DNA from: Rhodobacter flavimaris
Lineage (GTDB): Bacteria; Pseudomonadota; Alphaproteobacteria; Rhodobacterales; Rhodobacteraceae
Assembly (NCBI RefSeq): GCF_021378075.1
Contig: NZ_JAJUOS010000002.1
Coordinates: 310,001 to 374,000 of the forward strand
DNA: 64,000 nt
Reading direction: 5' to 3'
Under the pieces are notes generated by a model. The model saw only the letters and a list, made by a program, of their open reading frames with translations, was not told the DNA's origin and made no database searches. Below, one piece after another: positions 31,402-37,774 of this stretch (position 1 is its first letter; the number at the start of each line of letters is the position of its first letter). Made by a program: the position numbers and the translations under genes.

Positions 31402-34095
31402 ATGAAACCCAGCTTCGCGCTCAATCTCTCGCTTGACGGCATTGGCCTTCTGCATCGCCGGGCCGATGGCTGGGCACGCTTGGGCGAGGTCTCGCTTGAG
31501 GTCGAAGATCTGCAAGACGCGCTGACTGGCTTGCGCCGTGCGGCGCTGCTGGCCGAGCCGCGCGGACTGACCTCGAAACTGGTCATCCCGGCGTCGCAAA
31601 TCCTCTATACCGAGGTTCGCGCCCCCGGCCCGCGCACTGCGCAGCGCCGCAGCCAGATCGCCGCCGCGCTTGAGGGGATGACACCCTACCCCGTCGAGGA
31701 TCTCATTTTCGACTGGTCCGGCAATGGCGAGACCGTGCAGGTGGCCATTGTCGCGCGCGAGACCCTGGCAGAGGCCGAGGCTTTCGCCGAGTCGCACGGC
31801 TTTTGCCCGATCTCCTTCGTCGCCCTCCCCGAGCCGGGGCAGTTCGGCGGCGAGCCATGGTTCGGCCTCACCGCCAATGCCGCCCAGCACCTGCCCGAGG
31901 GCGCGCGCGTTGACCGCGACCAGGACCCGGTGCGCGTGGTCGAACAGGTCAGCCTGGAAGAGTTCCTGGCCGCGACCGAAGAGCCGATTGTCGAACCCGC
32001 GCCCGAGCCAATAGATGAAGACGCCGCACCGGAGGTTCCGGTCGCCCTTTCTTCCGAGCCGGAGGCCCCCGCCGCGCCGCTGGCTGAGCCGGAGGATACC
32101 GACGATGAAGAGGCTCTCACCGATCTGGAACTGGCGCTGAATGCGCCTTTCGTGCCCGACCTGCCGCCCGCCGAGGAGGCGCCGCAAGAGCTGTCGCTGG
32201 CCGAAGCGCCGGAAGAACCCTCTGTGCCGGACATCACGCTTGAGGAACCCGAGCCGCAGGAAGGCCCCGAGCCGCAGGCAGAACTCGAGCAGCCGGAAGA
32301 ACCCCAGGCACCCGTTCCGGCGTTTAGCTCGCGTCGCACGCCGGAACTGGCCGCGCGCGCCGATGATCTCGGCGTGACGCCCCGCTTGGGCGGCGCGGCG
32401 CGGCTGCATCCGATGCCCCCGCGCACCATGCCTCCCGAGCAGAAGGCCAAGCTGATGCAAAGCGGCACGGCCGGGGTTACTTCACCCGGCCTTGCGCTGC
32501 CCGAAACGGATCTGCGCGGCGCCGCCGAAACGCTCAAACGCGCCGCGAAAGCCGGGCTGGACAAGGCCGCGCGCGGCACGGCGAAACTGGGCGACAGCGC
32601 AGGCAAGGCGCTGGCCAAGAGCCTTAAACCCAAGCAGGACGACGAACCCGCCGCCGCTCCGGCGGAGGCTGAACCCGCTGCAAGCCCGTTCGGAACCTTC
32701 CAGCCCGCCCCGATTGGTGGGAAACCGAAGCATTTCGGGCTGATGCTGACTGCGGGATTGGTGCTTTTCCTGGCTATCGTCGCGCTCTGGTCAAGCTTCC
32801 TGGGCGAGGATGCGCCACCCGTTGAGGTCGCAAGCCAGGAAACGCAGGCACCCGCCCCGGAACCCGCGGTCACCGCTCCTGTCGCACAGGCCGCCCCCGA
32901 GGCCGCCGAGCCCGCAACGGAACAAGCCACGGCAGAGCCAGCCCCGGCGGTCCCCCAACCCGCCGAGCCGAGCCAGTCGAGCCCCGAGCTTGTGCCCGCG
33001 CCGAACCTATCGCTCTCGGCGATCTCGACGGCAGATCCGGCGCTGCGCGACACCGCCGCCACGGCGACGCTGCCCCCGGCCGAGAGCCTGGCCGACAGCC
33101 AGCCCGTCATGCCGCCGCCGCCGCCGCCCTTCGATCAGCTCGCGCGGCTGACGCCCGAGGGCGACATTCAGCCCACGCCGCAGGGCGTGGTCATGCCGGG
33201 CGGCTTCACGCTTTACGCAGGCAAGCCGCCGCAGCTTCCCGCGCCGCGCCCTGAATCTGTTACCGCCGCCGCACTGGCAGCCGCTGGCGCGCCCCAAACC
33301 CCGACCGTGGCCGAGGAACCCGCCCCCTATGCCGACCCGGCACTGGCTGGCCTGCGGCCCAAGGCGCGCCCCGCCTCGGTTGAGGCCGCGGCGCAGAAGG
33401 CCGCGTCGGAACCGGCCCCCGAAGCGACGACCCCGCCAACCGACGATGGCGCAGCGCTGACGCCCGAGCAACGCAGCCGCCTTGCGCTTCTGGAGGGGTC
33501 GAAGCCGAAGGCGCGCCCGGCGTCGATCACCAGTGCCTTTGAAACGGCCCGCGCCGCCGAAGAAGCCGCCGCAGCCGAGGCCGCCCGTGCCGCCGAGGCG
33601 CAAACCGCCGCCCTTGCAAGCGCATCCGACCGGGCAATCTCGGTATCGCGCCGTCCCCCCGCAAAGCCGCGCAACTTCACCGCCTCGGTCGAGAACGCGC
33701 TAGCCGCGGCGATCGCCGCCGAACCCGCCCCGGCCCCCGCCCCCGCAGTCCAGGTTGCCGCAGCCCCGGCGCGCCAGACCGCGATCGAGCCGCCCCCCGA
33801 GGAACTGGACGAGCCCGAGCCCGTCTCGGTCGCGCCCAAACTGCCCACCTCTGCCTCGGTGGCCAAGCAGGCAACGCTGAAAGACGTCATTAACCTCAAG
33901 GAAATCAATCTAATCGGGGTTTATGGTTCGTCAGTGAACCGACGCGCGCTAGTGCGTCTGTCGAACGGAAAGTTCGTCAAGGTCTCGGTCGGCGACAGGC
34001 TGGACGGCGGCAAGGTGACCGCCATCGGCAGCGGCCAGCTGACCTATCAGAAGGGCTCGCGCAATTATACCCTGACGCTTCTGAAAGGAAGCTGA
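31402..34095 (+). CDS. Large orphan scaffold protein: PilM/GspL-like head, one membrane helix, PilP/GspC-like tail
   Basis: The 897-residue protein begins with an actin-fold-like region (FALNLSLDGIGLLHRRADGW, then VIPASQILYTEVRAPG), as in GspL/PilM. It continues with a long acidic Pro/Glu-rich stretch (about 190-300), one membrane helix (about 446-467), an Ala/Pro-rich periplasmic linker with three related KPKARP-type motifs, and a compact C-terminal domain (about 823-897: LKEINLIGVYGSSVNRRALVRL, VSVGDRLDGGKVTAIG) like GspC/PilP homology regions. No pilus or type II secretion genes adjoin it. A GTG at 31363 is a possible longer start; ATG 31402 matches the conserved fold. Confidence 0.7.
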   Translation: MKPSFALNLSLDGIGLLHRRADGWARLGEVSLEVEDLQDALTGLRRAALLAEPRGLTSKLVIPASQILYTEVRAPGPRTAQRRSQIAAALEGMTPYPVEDLIFDWSGNGETVQVAIVARETLAEAEAFAESHGFCPISFVALPEPGQFGGEPWFGLTANAAQHLPEGARVDRDQDPVRVVEQVSLEEFLAATEEPIVEPAPEPIDEDAAPEVPVALSSEPEAPAAPLAEPEDTDDEEALTDLELALNAPFVPDLPPAEEAPQELSLAEAPEEPSVPDITLEEPEPQEGPEPQAELEQPEEPQAPVPAFSSRRTPELAARADDLGVTPRLGGAARLHPMPPRTMPPEQKAKLMQSGTAGVTSPGLALPETDLRGAAETLKRAAKAGLDKAARGTAKLGDSAGKALAKSLKPKQDDEPAAAPAEAEPAASPFGTFQPAPIGGKPKHFGLMLTAGLVLFLAIVALWSSFLGEDAPPVEVASQETQAPAPEPAVTAPVAQAAPEAAEPATEQATAEPAPAVPQPAEPSQSSPELVPAPNLSLSAISTADPALRDTAATATLPPAESLADSQPVMPPPPPPFDQLARLTPEGDIQPTPQGVVMPGGFTLYAGKPPQLPAPRPESVTAAALAAAGAPQTPTVAEEPAPYADPALAGLRPKARPASVEAAAQKAASEPAPEATTPPTDDGAALTPEQRSRLALLEGSKPKARPASITSAFETARAAEEAAAAEAARAAEAQTAALASASDRAISVSRRPPAKPRNFTASVENALAAAIAAEPAPAPAPAVQVAAAPARQTAIEPPPEELDEPEPVSVAPKLPTSASVAKQATLKDVINLKEINLIGVYGSSVNRRALVRLSNGKFVKVSVGDRLDGGKVTAIGSGQLTYQKGSRNYTLTLLKGS

Positions 34096-34246
34096 GGGGA
34101 ACCGGATCAACTTGGGTAACAGGCTCGAAACATGGCCCGTTTCGCCTTGCACCCGATCCAGCATTCTCTAGGCTTAGAGCCGGTCCACCATTTTTCCTCC
34201 CCCATTCGCGCCGCGCGTCGCGTGACCAAACCAGATAGTACACCCG

Positions 34247-36136
34247 ATGGAAGGCTTCCTGCTTCAAGCCACACTCTACCTTTTCGCGATGGTCATCGCT
34301 GTCCCGCTTGCCTCGCGCGCGGGGCTTGGGTCGGTTCTGGGCTATCTGATCGCGGGCATCCTGATCGGCCCGGTTCTGGGGCTGTCCGGCTCGGAGATGA
34401 CCGATCTTCAGCATTTCGCCGAATTCGGCGTGGTCATGATGCTGTTCCTGATCGGACTCGAGCTTGAACCGCGCGCACTTTGGGCCATGCGCGACAAGTT
34501 GCTGGGCCTTGGCGGGCTTCAGGTGATCGTGACGGTCGCGGCGGTCACGACGCTGGCGATGCTTTTGGGGCAACCGCTGCGGATCTCGCTGGCGCTTGGG
34601 ATGATCTTTGCGCTCTCCTCAACCGCCATCGTGTTGCAAACGCTGAATGAAAAGCGGCTGATTCAGACGGCGGGCGGGCGTTCGGCCTTCGCGGTGCTGC
34701 TGACGCAGGATATCGCCGTCATCCCGATGCTGGCGCTGATGCCGCTCTTGGCGCTGCCCGGGGCGCGGGCGCTATCGAAGGCCGAAGTCTCGGACCATGC
34801 GGTGGCGCATTTCATAGACGGGCTGCCGGGTTGGGGGGTGACGCTGATCACGCTTGGGGCGGTGGCCTTTGTCATCCTGGCCGGTCACCTTCTGGTGCGC
34901 CCCCTCTTCCGTTTCGTCCACGCCGCCAAGCTGCGTGAGATCAACACCGCGATGGCACTGATGATCGTGGTCGGCATTGCCTCTCTGATGAACCTCGTGG
35001 GGCTGTCGCCCGCGCTTGGCACCTTCCTCGCGGGCGTCGTTCTGGCCGACAGCGAGTTCAAGCACGAGCTGGAAAGCGATATCGAGCCCTTCAAGGGCCT
35101 GCTGATGGGGCTGTTCTTCATCACCGTGGGCGCCGGGATCAACTTCACGGTCTTCACGGCGGCGCCCTTCACGACCGTTCTTTTGGTTTTCGCGCTGGTG
35201 GGCCTGAAGGCCGCGATCCTTTATGTGCTCGCACGGGCCTTCCGGCTGAAGGGCGGGGACAAGACGCTGTTCACGCTTGGGCTGGCGCAGGCGGGTGAAT
35301 TCGGCTTCGTGCTGGTCTCCTTCGCGGTCAGCCAACGCATCCTGCCCGCGGCGATCGCGGAGAAGACGCTCCTGATCATCGCGCTCTCGATGCTGATCAC
35401 CCCCCTGCTGTTCATCGCGCATGAACAACTCGCCCGGTTCCGACGCGATGAGGATGGCCCCTCGGCCGATGAGATTGACGAGCAGCAGCCGATCATCATC
35501 GCCGGGGTCGGCCGCTTCGGCCAGGTGGTCAACCGCATGGTCACCATGTCGGGCTTTCAGACCACCGTTCTGGATGCCGATCTCAAAACCGTCCAGCTGA
35601 TGCGCACCTTCGGCTTCAAAAGCTATTTCGGTGACCCGACGCGGCCTGACCTGCTGGCCGCCGCGGGGCTGGCCAAGGCGCGCGTGCTGGTCGTGTGCCT
35701 CGACGACAAGGCCTCGACCACGCGCCTTGTCGCCTATGCGCGGCGCCTGAGGCCGGATCTGCACATCATCGCCCGCGCGCGCGACCGCATCCACGTGTTT
35801 GAGCTATACAAGGCCGGCGCCGACGACATCGTGCGCGAGATGTTCGACTCCTCGCTGCGCTGCGCGCGCTATGTGCTTGAGAATGTGGGGCTGAGCGAGT
35901 TCGAAGCCGCCGAGCTTGAAAAGACCTTCTTCAAACTCGACCGTGCTGCGGTGCGCGATCTGGCGCAGGTCTGGAAACCCGGCGTCCCGGTCGAGCAGAA
36001 CCCGGACTACATCAAGCGCACGCGCGAGCTGAACGCCGAACTGGAAGCCGAGATGATGGAGCGGTTCTCGCGCCGCACCAGCAAGGCCGATGCCGAAGAT
36101 CGGCCCGCCGATGCGGGCGTCACCAAGGACGGCTGA
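34247..36136 (+). CDS. Kef-type K+/H+ antiporter with RCK domain (CPA2)
   Basis: The 629-residue inner-membrane transporter of the CPA2 family has about twelve membrane helices (residues 1-390: LGSVLGYLIAGILIGPVLGL, SLALGMIFALSSTAIVLQTL, SPALGTFLAGVVLADSEF). A cytoplasmic RCK_N domain follows (QPIIIAGVGRFGQVVNRMVTMSG, about 414; acidic ribose contact VLDAD), and then a charged coiled tail. It belongs to the KefB/KefC group used in glutathione-gated electrophile defence or K+ homeostasis; the glutathione-sensing residues were not verified. No kefF/kefG ancillary gene adjoins. A bidirectional terminator follows. Confidence 0.92.
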   Translation: MEGFLLQATLYLFAMVIAVPLASRAGLGSVLGYLIAGILIGPVLGLSGSEMTDLQHFAEFGVVMMLFLIGLELEPRALWAMRDKLLGLGGLQVIVTVAAVTTLAMLLGQPLRISLALGMIFALSSTAIVLQTLNEKRLIQTAGGRSAFAVLLTQDIAVIPMLALMPLLALPGARALSKAEVSDHAVAHFIDGLPGWGVTLITLGAVAFVILAGHLLVRPLFRFVHAAKLREINTAMALMIVVGIASLMNLVGLSPALGTFLAGVVLADSEFKHELESDIEPFKGLLMGLFFITVGAGINFTVFTAAPFTTVLLVFALVGLKAAILYVLARAFRLKGGDKTLFTLGLAQAGEFGFVLVSFAVSQRILPAAIAEKTLLIIALSMLITPLLFIAHEQLARFRRDEDGPSADEIDEQQPIIIAGVGRFGQVVNRMVTMSGFQTTVLDADLKTVQLMRTFGFKSYFGDPTRPDLLAAAGLAKARVLVVCLDDKASTTRLVAYARRLRPDLHIIARARDRIHVFELYKAGADDIVREMFDSSLRCARYVLENVGLSEFEAAELEKTFFKLDRAAVRDLAQVWKPGVPVEQNPDYIKRTRELNAELEAEMMERFSRRTSKADAEDRPADAGVTKDG

Positions 36137-36140
36137 AACG

Positions 36141-36165
36141 AAAACGGGCCCCGAAGGGCCCGTTT
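36141..36165. terminator. Bidirectional terminator, antiporter / carD
   Basis: AAAACGGGCCC (36141-36151), loop CGAA and GGGCCCGTTTT (36155-36165): a perfect hairpin with A-run and T-run that can end transcripts from both sides. Confidence 0.88.
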
Positions 36166-36184
36166 TGCGTAAATCTCAATGCGA

Positions 36185-36694
36185 TCAGGCGGCGCGGCCA
36201 ACCAGAACGTCATCGACGGTCTTCGCGGCGCCAGCCTCGTCGGTGCCCGACACGGCGGCAACCTCACGGGTCAGGCGCTCCAGCGCGGCTTCGTACAGCT
36301 GACGCTCGGAATAGCTCTGCTCACGCTGATCGTCGGCGCGGTGCAGATCGCGCACGACCTCGGCGATCGACAGCAGATCGCCCGAGTTGATCTTTTGCTC
36401 ATATTCCTGGGCGCGGCGCGACCACATCGCCCGCTTGACCTTGGCTTTGCCTTTCAGCGTTTCCAGCGCACGGGTCACCACCTCGGGCGAGCTGAGCCCG
36501 CGCATGCCGATATCGACGGCCTTGTTGGTGGGAACGCGCAGCGTCATCTTGTCTTTCTCGAACGAGATGACGAACAGTTCGAGGCGGATACCAGCGATCT
36601 CCTGCTCTTCGATCGACATGATCTTGCCGACGCCATGTGCGGGATAAACAACGAAATCGTCCGGGCGAAACTCGGTTTTCTTGGTCTTGGTCAT
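36185..36694 (-). CDS. carD: CarD/CdnL family RNA polymerase-binding regulator
   Basis: This 169-residue protein binds RNA polymerase beta and stabilises open complexes at rRNA and other housekeeping promoters. The N-terminal RNAP-interaction (Tudor-like) domain is visible: FRPDDFVVYPAHGVGKIMSIEEQEIAG ... LELFVISFEKDKMTLRVPTNKA. The C-terminal helical DNA-binding domain includes AMWSRRAQEYEQKINSGDLLSIAEVVRDLHR, with the aromatic-basic WSRR at the minor-groove contact. The leader of about 150 bases carries a candidate promoter at 36850. Confidence 0.95.
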   Translation of the reverse strand: MTKTKKTEFRPDDFVVYPAHGVGKIMSIEEQEIAGIRLELFVISFEKDKMTLRVPTNKAVDIGMRGLSSPEVVTRALETLKGKAKVKRAMWSRRAQEYEQKINSGDLLSIAEVVRDLHRADDQREQSYSERQLYEAALERLTREVAAVSGTDEAGAAKTVDDVLVGRAA

Positions 36695-37008
36695 TCAGTC
36701 GCTTCCTTGCAGCCGGGGCGTTCACCCTATCCGACAGCGCACAAGACACCCACGGCGCTTAAAGCTCCGCGATGTCTCTCGCAGTCAAAGATAAACCCCC
36801 GGCAGGCGAGCAGGTCTGCGAGGGCGGGATCAAACTCCAATGTCACAAGAATGTAGCACAAAATTGGAGCGATTCAAAGCGTGGCAAAGTATCACGGTTA
36901 TGCGAATGCAAAAACTCAAGCCCTTGAATAGCAAAAAGCCTTACACCTTCCCTAGCGTCATGCATTATGCATGCCCCGAATCAGGGGGCGCTCCGGCGAG
37001 GCCGAGAA
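36695..37008. other. 314-base intergenic region between carD and fdxA
   Basis: No convincing gene is seen here. It holds the probable carD promoter (36850-36877), a 7-bp inverted repeat CTCCAAT/ATTGGAG with 21-base spacing (36835-36869) overlapping it, an unusually AT-rich stretch (36870-36960) and the odd palindrome CATGCAT-T-ATGCATG (36959-36973). The 65-codon frame at 36840 has no family resemblance and no ribosome-binding site. Confidence 0.6.
36850..36877 (-). promoter_or_regulatory. Candidate carD promoter
   Basis: On the minus strand TTGAAT (36877-36872), a 16-base spacer and TACATT (36855-36850) point toward carD, giving a leader of about 150 bases. It is nested in the CTCCAAT/ATTGGAG inverted repeat. 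Confidence 0.4.
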
Positions 37009-37347
37009 TCAGTCGCCCTTGCCGGGATTCGGGCTGAAGTATTTCTCGAGCTTGCCAGCCTCGCCGTCATACTTCTCGTGATCGGGCATCGGGTCTTTCT
37101 TCTGCGTGATCACGGGCCAAAGCTCGGCGTATTTGCGGTTGAACTCAACCCAGTCTTCCATCCCCGGCTCGGTGTCCGGGCGGATCGCGTCGGCGGGGCA
37201 CTCGGGCTCGCATACGCCGCAGTCGATGCATTCATCGGGGTGGATCACCAGCGTGTTCTCGCCCTCGTAGAAGCAGTCGACGGGACAGACTTCGACGCAG
37301 TCGGTGTATTTGCAGGCGATGCAGTTATCGGTGACGACATAGGTCAT
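37009..37347 (-). CDS. fdxA: 7Fe ferredoxin FdxA
   Basis: This 112-residue soluble electron carrier has one [3Fe-4S] and one [4Fe-4S] centre. Cys motifs read [14 protein letters not shown] near the N-terminus and [12 protein letters not shown] at residues 39-50, followed by the characteristic long C-terminal extension ([24 protein letters not shown]). The sequence [26 protein letters not shown] is the standard FdxA opening. It has its own candidate promoter though it lies downstream of the S4 gene. Confidence 0.97.
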   Translation of the reverse strand: MTYVVTDNCIACKYTDCVEVCPVDCFYEGENTLVIHPDECIDCGVCEPECPADAIRPDTEPGMEDWVEFNRKYAELWPVITQKKDPMPDHEKYDGEAGKLEKYFSPNPGKGD

Positions 37348-37380
37348 GGAGCCAACCCCGGATCGATTAGGTTCTGGCGA

Positions 37381-37409
37381 TACCTAGCGGGGCGCTGCGG
37401 ATCAATCAA
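37381..37409 (-). promoter_or_regulatory. Candidate fdxA promoter
   Basis: Minus strand TTGATT (37409-37404), a 17-base spacer and TAGGTA (37386-37381), starting transcription near 37374, some 27 bases before the fdxA ATG. Confidence 0.45.
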
Positions 37410-37456
37410 GGGAGAGTGTCACAGAAAAGCCGGGCTGCGGCGATCTGGCCCCAGGC

Positions 37457-37771
37457 TCAGAACGGGTGTTCGGTTTCAGGCGTCGCGCGCGGAACAATGG
37501 GCTCATCGAGCGCGGTATAGAGGGTCGCGGCCTCGGTCGCCGGGCCGCGACGCAGACCGCAGCCCTCGATCCGGACGACACGCACGGCCCCTGCAACGCT
37601 GACCGTCAGGACATCGCCGGGGCCAACCGCCCGCCCCGGCTTGTCGATGCGCTGGCCGTTCACGCGCACGCGCCCGGCCTGCACCAGATCGGCGGCCAGC
37701 CCGCGCGTCTTGACGAACCGCGCGTGCCAGAGCCACTTGTCGATACGGATCCGGTCAGATCCGTGCACCAT
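37457..37771 (-). CDS. S4-domain RNA-binding protein (Hsp15-like)
   Basis: The 104-residue basic protein consists of one S4 domain (IRIDKWLWHARFVKTRGLAADLVQAGRVRVNGQRIDKPGRAVGPGDVLTV, residues about 8-58) with a short tail. It resembles heat-shock protein Hsp15, which rescues stalled 50S-nascent chain complexes by binding tRNA-bearing large subunits. The ATG is three bases after the stop of the Suv3-like helicase, so the two are co-translated RNA-related proteins. Confidence 0.9.
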   Translation of the reverse strand: MVHGSDRIRIDKWLWHARFVKTRGLAADLVQAGRVRVNGQRIDKPGRAVGPGDVLTVSVAGAVRVVRIEGCGLRRGPATEAATLYTALDEPIVPRATPETEHPF

Positions 37772-37774
37772 CGC

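Noticed and set aside
32000..33750. Apparent repetitive DNA (Pro/Ala/Glu-rich) as a tandem repeat array or CRISPR
   Set aside because: It is coding low-complexity sequence without constant unit length or unique spacers. No CRISPR-like repeat-spacer pattern was seen anywhere in the window.
34772..35794. Minus-strand frame of 340 codons opposite the Kef antiporter
   Set aside because: Asp/Arg/Gln-rich composition with no hydrophobic core, fully inside the antiporter gene.
36840..37037. 65-codon plus-strand frame in the carD-fdxA gap as a gene
   Set aside because: No ribosome-binding site, no family resemblance, and it overlaps the fdxA 3' end on the other strand.
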